Origin: Lacticaseibacillus zhaodongensis
GTDB lineage: Bacteria; Bacillota; Bacilli; Lactobacillales; Lactobacillaceae
Direction: 5' to 3'
Assembly (NCBI RefSeq): GCF_009687905.1
Contig: NZ_BLBG01000006.1
Coordinates: 87,774-151,773, forward strand
DNA length: 64,000 nt
Position 1 is the stretch's first letter. Each line of letters begins with the position of its first letter. The position numbers were made by a program, and so were the translations under genes. Under the pieces are notes generated by a model, which worked only from the letters and a program-made list of their open reading frames with translations, ran no database searches and was not told the origin of the DNA. Shown here in pieces: positions 33,512-41,247 of the stretch.

Positions 33512-33626
33512 GTGCTCCACAACGTGGTTAGCTCCTGAGCATTAACGTGAAATTCACCCTCAGCACATGCACTTTGTGTTGAGGGTGAATTTCGTGTTAA
33601 GCGGAAGGAGCTGCGTTGTGGAGCAC
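33512..33626. repeat. 115-bp foldback directly after kup
   Basis: Three nested stems share one axis: GTGCTCCACAAC (33512-33523) with GTTGTGGAGCAC (33615-33626), GCTCCT with AGGAGC, and a 21-base arm (33542-33562) with its near-perfect complement (33580-33600) containing AAATTCACCCTCA. The loop is 17 bases. It could act as the kup terminator, but it is much longer than an ordinary one and lacks a strong U-tract, so a miniature foldback element is equally possible. Confidence 0.7.
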
Positions 33627-33633
33627 GTTTGTA

Positions 33634-34600
33634 GGCCGACTCCTCACCTTAGTTAAAATTGGTCAGGAGTCGGCCGGCAGCTATGGCTGTTGTATATTCG
33701 AAGCTACTCCCTACCAGTCTTAGCAGTCGCACATCATTGTGTGGCTGCTTTTTATGTAGCTCGCGTTGTGGTTCAGTGGAGTGTTGTTGCCGGGTGTTCG
33801 GCGCATCTTCCGTCCGTTTCGTTGGCGGTAGTGACAGACAGGCATGCTGGGGCCACCTCCAGACTTGGCCAGGCCCGGGTCAAGTCTTCCGGCTGAGCTC
33901 CGAGCCCGCCGTGTTGAATTAACATTTTCGGTAAGCTCATCGTGACTACCTATATCTTCCTTAGCGGTCTCTCCACTCGCCCCGATAATTACTAGCCTAG
34001 CCAAAAACCGGCTAGACTAGTAATTATCGTTTCAGCATGGTCACTACCGCCAACTTCACTCCCGGAAGAGGCGCCAAACACCCTACCGTAAGCTTCTAGA
34101 CTGCATTTGGTGCCACCCACAATCAAAATAAGAGATTTCTGCATGATAAGTTTACGCTGCTGAAGTTTAAACTTTTACTGCAGGCCTCAATGTGATCACA
34201 TCACCAGCTTAGTTTAACGGCACCAATAACCGGCATGGTACATGCATTCGGGTGTAATAGATACAAATCAGCGGTCAAGATGCCGCAACCATCTGCAATG
34301 TAACCAACCAGAATTCGCTCCGTAATTTAGTACATCCGTTTAGGGCGGTGGGGGTATCTACGGAGCGGAGACACGGGGCTGCTCCATGCCATCGCAACAA
34401 TTGACTGCTAGCCACTTGCGGTTTGTGCAAGTGGCTTGCCGTCAATTGTTGGGGGAAGCGCAGAGACAACAATGCGACCGCAGGGAGTGTTGGCTCGAGC
34501 TTAGCGGCAAGACTGGGTGAACTTCCCAGGCTTGAACGCGACCCTGTGCATGGAGTGGCCCCGTGACGCAGCGGGAGTAGATGCCCCCACCGCCCGGCAT
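33634..34600. ncRNA. Large structured non-coding element, copy S1
   Basis: No gene of any length fits this stretch. Its 3' half (minus sense) contains GGCGGTAGTGAC/GTCACTACCGCC (33824-33835 and 34040-34051) plus CATGCTG/CAGCATG enclosing a 45-base hairpin (33984-34028). Its other end holds a domain closed by GGCGGTGGGGGTATCTAC with GTAGATGCCCCCACCGCC (34344-34361, 34577-34594) and the hairpin CAACAATTGAC/GTCAATTGTTG. It matches 60.73-61.60 kb in inverse orientation, block by block. It fills the gap between convergent kup and the PTS operon. The transcribed strand is unclear: a G:U-type pair in the 33984 hairpin favours minus, two in the outer domain favour plus. Confidence 0.55.
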
Positions 34601-34645
34601 GCAAAAGAGCCTGCCCCCATTCAACACGAGGTCAGGCTCTTGGCT
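34601..34645 (-). terminator. Terminator of the PTS/MupG operon
   Basis: AAGAGCCTG (34605-34613) pairs with CAGGCTCTT (34633-34641), then TTTTGC on the minus strand. Confidence 0.75.
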
Positions 34646-34669
34646 TAGGTTTTGTTGTGGAAAGTACTT

Positions 34670-34987
34670 CTATGCCTTCTGTGCGTCAATAACCGCCAGT
34701 GCAGACTGTAGTACCTTCTCGCCGTCCATCATGCCGTAATCGCGCATGTTAATGACGGCAACTGGGATGTCAAGTTTACTCTTGAAATCATCCAGCATGT
34801 ACTTAACTTGTGGGCCCAGCATCAACACGTCTGGGTGCTCCTGGTCCAGCTTGTTCTCCGCGTCGGCAGCCGCCGTGGCAAAAATCGTCACGTCCGTGCC
34901 GTCCTTTTCCGCGGCCTTTTGCATCTTGGTAACCAGCAAGCTCGTCGACATTCCCGCCGAGCACGCAAGCATAATTTTCTTACTCAT
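34670..34987 (-). CDS. PTS EIIB component, lactose/cellobiose (Lac) family
   Basis: This 105-residue EIIB accepts phosphate on the cysteine of LACSAGMSTSLL and passes it to sugar entering through EIIC. The flavodoxin-like Lac-family pattern (ADVLMLGPQVKYML) is seen. ATG 34987 has GAGGAG upstream; the longer frame adds 13 codons without support. It is the last gene of the operon IIC - small membrane protein - DUF3284 - MupG - IIB. No EIIA is encoded here, so a EIIA from elsewhere must serve it. Confidence 0.9.
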   Translation of the reverse strand: MSKKIMLACSAGMSTSLLVTKMQKAAEKDGTDVTIFATAAADAENKLDQEHPDVLMLGPQVKYMLDDFKSKLDIPVAVINMRDYGMMDGEKVLQSALAVIDAQKA

Positions 34988-35015
34988 AATTTTTCTCCTC
35001 TTTGGCGCTAAACAA

Positions 35016-36119
35016 CTACTGCTCAATCAGCTTGAACGTCTGCCATGGCTTGATGTACTGCAGCAAGCCTGCGTCCGAATCAACGATGTGACCCACCACG
35101 TTGCGGCGGCCGTCGTTGCGGAAGGAGCGCAGTGCGATCTGCATTTCGCCTTTGTAGCGCGCGTAATCATCGTTCACGACCAGCACGTCACCGCGCTGAA
35201 AGTCACCCGTACTTGGCCGCGCGGGGATTGCGTCGCCACTGTGGGTGATGCGCGTTTGGGTCGAGCGCAACATGTACTCGGAGGCGTCACCGCGGTAAAG
35301 GTGCACGCCGTTGACCCCGTCCAGCACGATGGCCCGCTCGACTGCCGTGACATCACTGCGCAGCCGCACGCCAAGCAGTGGCTGGCTGCTAAAGAAGTTC
35401 TGCGCGACCAGTTCCAGCTCGCGGTTGGATGCATACGCATTGCCGATGATCACGTCATCAATCATCCCCGTCAGCAGCAGGTGCTGCACCTGGGTGCCAA
35501 TCGGCAAGTCCCGGTCCGCCTCCATTGTTGGCAGACCCTCGTGCACCGGCCAGGGACCGGTTTGGGCAACGTGGGAGCTGACAAAAGCGGCCGTGTGCAG
35601 GTTGGCGTCGCGGTAGGGCTGTGAGTACTGCATGAAGTAGCGCTCACTCAGACCGGTGTATTCCTGCGGGTAGAAGTTGTGGCAGCCCAGCAGATTGTCG
35701 CGCAACGGGTGGTAGCTGAGGATGCTGGCGAGATAGTTGGTGCCGGCACTCATATTGATCTCAATTTTGAGCCCGTAAGGATTGCGCGTCATCCGCGCCT
35801 CCTCGAGGCCCGTGAAACCTTCATCGAGGCGCAAGCCCCAGACGCCGAGGTCGGCGAAGAAGTGCAAGTCGTCATAGGTCACGCCCAAGTCCTTGAACAG
35901 GCCTGGGTTGATGTCAACGATGACTTGGTAACCCAAGTCGTTTGCACACTTGATGGTGCGCTTGAACTTAGCTAAGGTGCCGGATTCCGCATCGCCGCTC
36001 AGCTGCAGCAGTGAGGTGAACACGCGGGTGTAGCCGAGTTTGTGGCCCGCCTCCAGATAACGCTGGTCATCTTCATAATTAGATAAGTCAGGATAAATCG
36101 ATAAACCGATGCGACGCAT
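35016..36119 (-). CDS. MupG-family (DUF871) 6-phospho-glycosidase
   Basis: This 367-residue TIM barrel (RIGLSIYPDLSNYEDDQRYLEAGHKLGYTRVFTSLLQL at the start, in pieces) plus a C-terminal beta domain is DUF871. The founding member, MupG of Staphylococcus aureus, cleaves MurNAc-6-phosphate-GlcNAc imported by a PTS. Conserved segments are LRLDEGFTG, NMSAGTNYL, HNFYPQEYTGLS. It sits between DUF3284 and EIIB, so the substrate is a 6-phosphorylated disaccharide. MurNAc-GlcNAc is plausible but a beta-glucoside or other 6-phospho-glycoside cannot be excluded. The start codon overlaps the DUF3284 stop (TAATG). Confidence 0.85.
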   Translation of the reverse strand: MRRIGLSIYPDLSNYEDDQRYLEAGHKLGYTRVFTSLLQLSGDAESGTLAKFKRTIKCANDLGYQVIVDINPGLFKDLGVTYDDLHFFADLGVWGLRLDEGFTGLEEARMTRNPYGLKIEINMSAGTNYLASILSYHPLRDNLLGCHNFYPQEYTGLSERYFMQYSQPYRDANLHTAAFVSSHVAQTGPWPVHEGLPTMEADRDLPIGTQVQHLLLTGMIDDVIIGNAYASNRELELVAQNFFSSQPLLGVRLRSDVTAVERAIVLDGVNGVHLYRGDASEYMLRSTQTRITHSGDAIPARPSTGDFQRGDVLVVNDDYARYKGEMQIALRSFRNDGRRNVVGHIVDSDAGLLQYIKPWQTFKLIEQ

Positions 36120-36556
36120 TAAGCTTCCTCCTTTTGCTGATCACGGTACGCGGCACTGATCTCTGCGGCCATCTTTTTGAAGCGCCGCTTGCGGAACCAC
36201 CCCAAGAAGAAGGAGGCCGTTTTGTTGTTGGCCGTGACTTTGGCATCGCGGCCCTTTTGCTGCTCACTGTACGTCAGCGTGCAACTGTCCGCCCCCTGCG
36301 GAGTGAGCTCGTAGTCCACAAAATACTCGTTCCGCCCGGTGCGCAGGGAGTAACCGTAACGCCGGCCGTGCAGGAAGTGCAAGACCTTCAGTTCCCCGGT
36401 CTGCTTGTTCCCGAACTCCTTGTGGTAGCGGTAACCCGGCAGCGCCCGTTCAGCGAGCTGCCGGCCCGTTTGCTGCTTGATATCCTGAAGAACCGAGTCG
36501 ACCAGGCGCTGGAAGAAATAGTCGGCCGGAACCTGTAGATCCATTGTAATTTTCAT
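36119..36556 (-). CDS. DUF3284 domain protein
   Basis: At 145 residues this is a START-like small protein family (DUF3284) found in PTS operons of lactobacilli. Seen are MKITMDLQVPADYFFQRLVDSVLQDI in pieces, YRYHKEFGNKQTGELKVLHF and a basic C-terminus. Function unknown; it accompanies cellobiose-type PTS and DUF871 genes. GTAGGAGGT precedes the ATG directly after the stop of the small membrane protein. Confidence 0.8.
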   Translation of the reverse strand: MKITMDLQVPADYFFQRLVDSVLQDIKQQTGRQLAERALPGYRYHKEFGNKQTGELKVLHFLHGRRYGYSLRTGRNEYFVDYELTPQGADSCTLTYSEQQKGRDAKVTANNKTASFFLGWFRKRRFKKMAAEISAAYRDQQKEEA

Positions 36557-36568
36557 TGTGACCTCCTA

Positions 36569-36745
36569 CTAATCCTTTGCCTTGACCGGGTGCCGAAGAC
36601 TCCGGAAGTAGTGCACACCGGCAGCGAATGCCAGCGCCATGCCCCCAAAGAGGCTGGCAAAATAATAATTTCCGGGTAATAGCTGACTAGCCATGATCAA
36701 AAGTAAACCTAGATTAACCATCGCCAGCGTCATTTTCTTAGACAT
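36569..36745 (-). CDS. Small membrane protein of the PTS operon
   Basis: A 58-residue frame between EIIC and DUF3284, preceded by GGAGA at 6 bases and followed after 10 bases by the next start. It has two hydrophobic segments (about residues 5-20 and 27-45) separated by PGNYY, and a basic end (FRSLRHPVKAKD). It may be a small accessory of EIIC, but I recognise no family. Confidence 0.7.
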   Translation of the reverse strand: MSKKMTLAMVNLGLLLIMASQLLPGNYYFASLFGGMALAFAAGVHYFRSLRHPVKAKD

Positions 36746-36795
36746 ACCGATTCTCCATTCTATTGTGATTCCAAAACTAATTTTGCAACAACTAC

Positions 36796-38154
36796 TTAAT
36801 CAACGACTGGCTTGACCCGGTTAGCAGCCTGAACAAATGGCACGTAAATCAGGAAGCCGATTATGCCGTTGACGATTTGCAGGATCGGCGCCCGCCAGTC
36901 CATGGTGGCAATCAGTGAGTTGATGATCGGTGGCATGGACCAAACAATCTGCGTCTTGATTGGTGATACTAATCCGAACTGAATCGCGAAGTAGGCGATG
37001 GTAACCATGACTACTGGTGCGAGCAGGAACGGAATGAAGTAGATTGGGTCGAGCACGATTGGCAGCCCGAACATAACTGGCTCGTTAACGTTGAAGAAGC
37101 CTGGTGCAATCGCGAGCTTGGCGACCGCCCGCTGATCGTCCCGCTTGGAGAAGATCAGGATGGCAATCAGCAGTAGCAGGGTTGAACCCGCACCACCGAT
37201 CCAGGCGTAGAGGTCGAAACAGTTCCGGGTCCAGAGGTAAGGCAGTGCTTGGTGCTGACTGAAGGCGTTGATGTTCGCAATCTGTGCAGTGAGCCAAATC
37301 CCATCGAGGATTGGGCCGAGCACGTTGGTCCCGTGCAGGCCGAAGAACCAGAAGACTTGAACCAAAATCGTCATCAGCAGCACTGAACCGTAGCCTTGAG
37401 ACAGGTGCAGCAGTGGATCCTGCAATGTCTTACTGATGAATTCAATGACAGTGGAAGCACTGAACTTGGTGAAGGCCCAAGTGATGATCCCGCCAACGTA
37501 CAGGGCTGCGGTAGCAGGAATGATCCCGGTGAAGGCAGCGGCAATTGCGGGTGGAACTGAATCAGGCATTTTAATAGTAATGTTCTTGTGCATCAAGTAA
37601 ATGTAAATCGAAATGGCCAGGCCACCCATGATCATGACGGTGAAGAAGCCGGCTGAACCGAAGAAGGTGTTGAAGTTGAAGAAGCCCCAACCGGTAACAG
37701 ACTTACCGGCAACCGCCGCCCCAGCAGTGGTAAGCGTCTTTGCATCAGCCTTGGACAGCGCCTTGGTCAGTGTCAAGGTGTAGCTTTGTGGCAAGCACAT
37801 CAGGAAGGTCCCGAGGGTCACGATGCCCCCGGTGAGTGGTTCGACCTTGTACTGCGTGGACATCTGGTAACCAAAGGTGAAGGCAAAAACCAAGCCGAGA
37901 ATCGCCAGGGACCCGGTCCAAACCTGGGCGTTGATCCCAATGAGTGGCTGCATGGCGTTGACGAAGCCGGTCCAGCCGAAGCGGGTTGGAATGTCCCGCA
38001 CCAGCGCGTTGAGAATTGTCGCGACGGCCCCAGCCATCGTGGCAGGCATGATTGAAATAAAGGCATCACGTAGCGCGATCAACCACTTAATTGAACCGAT
38101 CTTTGATGCAATCGGCACAACGTGTTTACTGAGCCAATTTATAAATGAGTTCAT
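36796..38154 (-). CDS. PTS EIIC component, cellobiose/diacetylchitobiose (CelB) type
   Basis: This 452-residue permease has about ten membrane segments. FNVNEPVMFGLPIVLDPIYFIPFLLAPV and FFGLHGTNVLGPILDGIW are the conserved EIIC Lac-family regions. It brings a beta-linked disaccharide into the cell as its 6-phosphate. GGAGAGG lies before ATG 38154. It heads the operon behind the promoter at 38250-38277. Confidence 0.9.
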   Translation of the reverse strand: MNSFINWLSKHVVPIASKIGSIKWLIALRDAFISIMPATMAGAVATILNALVRDIPTRFGWTGFVNAMQPLIGINAQVWTGSLAILGLVFAFTFGYQMSTQYKVEPLTGGIVTLGTFLMCLPQSYTLTLTKALSKADAKTLTTAGAAVAGKSVTGWGFFNFNTFFGSAGFFTVMIMGGLAISIYIYLMHKNITIKMPDSVPPAIAAAFTGIIPATAALYVGGIITWAFTKFSASTVIEFISKTLQDPLLHLSQGYGSVLLMTILVQVFWFFGLHGTNVLGPILDGIWLTAQIANINAFSQHQALPYLWTRNCFDLYAWIGGAGSTLLLLIAILIFSKRDDQRAVAKLAIAPGFFNVNEPVMFGLPIVLDPIYFIPFLLAPVVMVTIAYFAIQFGLVSPIKTQIVWSMPPIINSLIATMDWRAPILQIVNGIIGFLIYVPFVQAANRVKPVVD

Positions 38155-38235
38155 AGATGTTTTCCTCTCCAGAATCTAAGCAACAAAAATGTATATGGCA
38201 AGTATTAAAACTAATCAACAAGCGCGCTCTCGTTA

Positions 38236-38277
38236 ATCGGTACATACCAATAGTAGCGCTTCCATTGCCCGTGTCAA
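38236..38277 (-). promoter_or_regulatory. Promoter and operator of the PTS/MupG operon
   Basis: TTGACA (38272-38277), 16 bases, TACTAT (38250-38255) on the minus strand. ATCGGTA-CA-TACCAAT (38236-38251) is a near-perfect palindrome over the transcription start and resembles GntR/HutC-type sites. A second half-like site (GTATAC, about 38334) lies further upstream. Confidence 0.7.
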
Positions 38278-38797
38278 CGCGTTTCTGAATTTTTAAGCGC
38301 GATATGCGCTTTATTCAACGTTCGTATACCATACATATATAACAACCGTTTTTATACAAAAGGCCGTAAGAACACATACTAGTCGGCCCAGAACGAACGC
38401 CTGCCTATAAGGCAAAAATAATCGGTCTAAATTTATCTGCATGTTATTCCTGAAATTAATTGGTTATTCCGGCTAAACATAGCATTTTGAGTTTTCATTG
38501 CCGCTAGACTGGCACTCCCCATGCACACTAGTGCCCGTGTATTTATGCATTGGTCAGCGGTATACACCACTAACCACTGGTGGTTACCCATCCGCATCCC
38601 CATTAGCTACGGTTCAAGAATCATTCCGGGTGTGAAAATCAAGTGGTAAGTGCAGCGGCTACTTTCTGCGTCGTCATTGCTGTCTTGCCTGATTGGTCCC
38701 CAAGCTGGCTGGTGAGTGCCAATCACCCCCACTTGCAGCCGTTATTTTCACGATTGGTGCTTGACAATCGCTGGCGAACAGCCTCCATTTTTGGCGA
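38278..38797. other. Intergenic interval without a recognisable gene
   Basis: About 520 bases between the PTS promoter and the purine-permease control region. A 69-codon plus frame (38643-38852) has no ribosome binding site. A short palindrome (ACCACTGGTGGT) near 38570 is the only structure I see. Confidence 0.5.
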
Positions 38798-38905
38798 GGA
38801 ATGTTCGGGTTTACTAGATAATCAAAAACAATTTACAAGTATGATGAATTAATGTATGATAAGTCACGTTGTTTCAGCAAGTAAAAAACACGAATGTTCG
38901 TGTTT
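38798..38905 (+). promoter_or_regulatory. Purine-permease promoter with PurR-like sites
   Basis: TTTACA (38832-38837), 17 bases, TATGAT (38855-38860). A perfect 9-bp inverted repeat AAACACGAA-TG-TTCGTGTTT lies at 38886-38905, before the ribosome binding site. AAACCCGAACATT (minus strand, 38800-38812) fits the Gram-positive PurBox (CCGAACAwT). Purine repression is likely. Confidence 0.6.
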
Positions 38906-38917
38906 GGAGGAAAATAC

Positions 38918-40231
38918 ATGATCACAAAGATGAAATCATACTTCGAATTAGAGAAGCTTGGTACCAACGTTCGTCGGGAAATGCTGGCGGGCTTTACAAC
39001 CTTTATTTCAATGGCCTACATTCTCTTCGTCAATCCGTCCGTTCTGGGCGCGTCCGGCATGGACAAGGGTGCCGTCTTCACGGCGACCGCCCTGGCGAGT
39101 GCCCTGGGCTGTATCCTGATGGGGGTACTCGCGCGCTACCCAATTGCGACCGCCCCTGCCCTCGGGATCAACGCCTTCTTCGCCTACTCCGTCTGCATCG
39201 GGATGAAAATTCCGTGGCAAACGGCCCTGGCCGGTGTGTTCGTTGCTTCACTAATCTTCATTGTGATCACGATTTTCCGCCTGCGTGAAAAGATTATCGA
39301 TGCAATCCCTGCCGATCTGAAGTACGCCATCTCCGGTGGGATTGGCCTCTTCATCGCCTTCCTCGGTTTGAGTGATGGCGGCCTCATCACCGCTAACAAG
39401 TCCACCATGGTCGGCTTGGGTTCACTGACCGTGCCAACCACCTGGCTCACCATCTTCGGCCTCGTTATTACCGCCATCCTGATGGTCCGCAAAATTCCGG
39501 GCGGGATCTTCATCGGGATGGTCTGCACGACCATCTTGGGTCTCGTGACTGGCCTCATTAAAGCACCAGCCCACATCATCTCCGCTGCGCCAAGCCTGAA
39601 ACCAACCTTCATGGTGGCAATCCACCATGTTGGCGACATCAACACCCTGCAGCTGTGGGTCGTCGTTTTGACCTTCTTGCTGGTCACCTTCTTTGATACG
39701 GCGGGCACCCTGGTTGGTCTGGCCACTCAGGCCGGTTTCATGAAGGACAACAAAATGCCCCGCGTTGGCCGCGCCCTCGCGTCTGACTCCACAGCGATGC
39801 TGGTTGGTTCCGTACTGGGGACCTCACCAGTCGGCGCCTACGTTGAATCTTCAGCTGGGATCGCGGTTGGGGGTCGCAGTGGTTTGACCTCCATCTTTAC
39901 CGGGATTTTATTCCTCTTTGGTCTTTTCTTCTCGCCAATGCTCGCGGTAGTCACAACGCAAGTGACCGCCCCCGCCCTGATTATCGTCGGGGTACTGATG
40001 GCGCAGAACTTCAAGTACGTTGACTGGGGCAAGATGGAAATCGCCATTCCTGCCTTCCTCATCGTCCTCGGCATGCCCCTCACCTACAGTATCTCCGATG
40101 GGATTGCCCTGGGCTTCATCGTCTACCCGATCACGATGATTGCTGCCAAGCGCGGCAAGGAAGTTTCACCAATCATGTACGCACTCTTCTTCGTCTTCAT
40201 TGGCTTCATGTGGATTCTTAATTTCAAGTAA
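38918..40231 (+). CDS. Guanine/hypoxanthine permease, AzgA family (NCS2-like)
   Basis: This 437-residue proton symporter has about 12-13 membrane segments. MLAGFTTFISMAYILFVNPSVL and TAPALGINAFFAYSV, together with the diagnostic FFDTAGTLVGLA, place it with PbuG/PbuO/AzgA rather than uracil permeases. GGAGG lies 8 bases before ATG 38918; the longer frame starts inside the palindrome. A PurR-like palindrome immediately upstream agrees with purine control. Confidence 0.88.
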   Translation: MITKMKSYFELEKLGTNVRREMLAGFTTFISMAYILFVNPSVLGASGMDKGAVFTATALASALGCILMGVLARYPIATAPALGINAFFAYSVCIGMKIPWQTALAGVFVASLIFIVITIFRLREKIIDAIPADLKYAISGGIGLFIAFLGLSDGGLITANKSTMVGLGSLTVPTTWLTIFGLVITAILMVRKIPGGIFIGMVCTTILGLVTGLIKAPAHIISAAPSLKPTFMVAIHHVGDINTLQLWVVVLTFLLVTFFDTAGTLVGLATQAGFMKDNKMPRVGRALASDSTAMLVGSVLGTSPVGAYVESSAGIAVGGRSGLTSIFTGILFLFGLFFSPMLAVVTTQVTAPALIIVGVLMAQNFKYVDWGKMEIAIPAFLIVLGMPLTYSISDGIALGFIVYPITMIAAKRGKEVSPIMYALFFVFIGFMWILNFK

Positions 40232-40237
40232 TATGCA

Positions 40238-40284
40238 CGAAAAAGACGCGGCCTCCGGATTTTTTCCGGAGGTCGCGTCTTTTG
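40238..40284. terminator. Bidirectional terminator
   Basis: AAAAGACGCGGCCTCCGGA pairs with TCCGGAGGTCGCGTCTTTT (one mismatch), separating convergent permease and gpmA; T-runs on both strands. Confidence 0.9.
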
Positions 40285-40287
40285 CTT

Positions 40288-40968
40288 CTAATCAACGTGC
40301 AAAATCGTCTTTTTAATGATGTTCAGATGATCATCCAGGTCGTAAACGATCGGCTCTGCGTTACCGACCTCAACGCCATCAATGTCCGCGTCACTGATTT
40401 GTTCCAGGTACTTGATCAGGGCGCGCAATGTTGAGCCGTGCGCGACGATGAGCTGATTCTGCCCCGCGCGCAGTGCCGGCGCAACGTGGTCGACCCAGTA
40501 CGGCAAGAGGCGGGCGGACGCATCCGCCAGGCTCTCGCCCCGCGGCACCACTGACTCGGGCCAGCGAGCGTAGGCCCGTTCTTGCGCCTTGGTGACCAGT
40601 TGCGGTGGTTCGGCAATATAACTCCGCCGCCACTGCGCGACTTGTTTCACGCCGAATAGCTGCCGGCTGGCGTCCTTATTGAGGCCCCGCAGCGCGCCGT
40701 AATGCCGTTCATTGAGGCGCCAGCTCTTGGTGATGGGTAGGTATGCCTGCCCGATCTCGTCCTGGATAATGTAGGCCGTCAAGATCGCCCGCTTAAGCAT
40801 GGACGTGTGCACGGCGCCAAACTGAATGCCCGCGCGCGCCAGCCGCGCCCCCGCCGCCCGGGCTTGGTACATCCCGTTTGCGGTTAGCGGAACGTCCGAC
40901 CAGCCAGTGTATGTATTATTGTAATTGGCGGTACTCTCGCCGTGCCGTACTAGTACCAGTTCAACCAT
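40288..40968 (-). CDS. gpmA: 2,3-bisphosphoglycerate-dependent phosphoglycerate mutase
   Basis: This 226-residue histidine phosphatase fold interconverts 2- and 3-phosphoglycerate. The phospho-His is in [37 protein letters not shown] and [12 protein letters not shown] are diagnostic. AAGGAG lies 5 bases before ATG 40968, so the upstream open frame (to 41157) is a promoter region, not coding. Lactobacilli often keep several gpm paralogues, so glycolytic or accessory role cannot be decided. One residue differs from classic forms (HGSTLRAL for HGNSLRAL). Confidence 0.85.
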   Translation of the reverse strand: MVELVLVRHGESTANYNNTYTGWSDVPLTANGMYQARAAGARLARAGIQFGAVHTSMLKRAILTAYIIQDEIGQAYLPITKSWRLNERHYGALRGLNKDASRQLFGVKQVAQWRRSYIAEPPQLVTKAQERAYARWPESVVPRGESLADASARLLPYWVDHVAPALRAGQNQLIVAHGSTLRALIKYLEQISDADIDGVEVGNAEPIVYDLDDHLNIIKKTILHVD

Positions 40969-41035
40969 CATAACTCCTTCAAGATGCGCATTGTTTGCCG
41001 GGCGAAACTGACCCCGGCAACTAGTTCCAAAATCC

Positions 41036-41064
41036 AGTATACACCATTCAAGTAAGTGCTTGAA
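41036..41064 (-). promoter_or_regulatory. Promoter of gpmA
   Basis: On the minus strand TTCAAG (41059-41064), 17 bases, TATACT (41036-41041). Confidence 0.5.
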
Positions 41065-41148
41065 CGCTGCCGGCGAGTGAAAATCCGCCCCAGCCCGGAT
41101 GGCTGCTGCGGGTACCTCCTTATCGAACACCAGCCCCCGCGGATCAAT

Positions 41149-41177
41149 TTGCCGCACCTAAGGAAAACAAGTAGAAT
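41149..41177 (+). promoter_or_regulatory. Promoter of the LtrA-like gene
   Basis: TTGCCG (41149-41154), 17 bases, TAGAAT (41172-41177). Confidence 0.5.
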
Positions 41178-41247
41178 GATAGTAATGATTTTTCTGAAAT
41201 TTTGACGTTGCGCGCCTCCTGCTCGCAACGTGGAAGGAGGCGTCTCC

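Noticed and set aside
34275..34604. Open frames inside S1 (for example 109 codons on minus)
   Set aside because: They cross the paired stems, lack ribosome binding sites, and are not conserved in the homologous S2 copy.
38643..38852. 69-codon plus frame upstream of the purine permease
   Set aside because: No ribosome binding site; it runs through the PurR-like site and promoter.
40971..41157. N-terminal extension of phosphoglycerate mutase
   Set aside because: It precedes the conserved LVLVRHGES start, lies over a plausible promoter, and AAGGAG fits ATG 40968.
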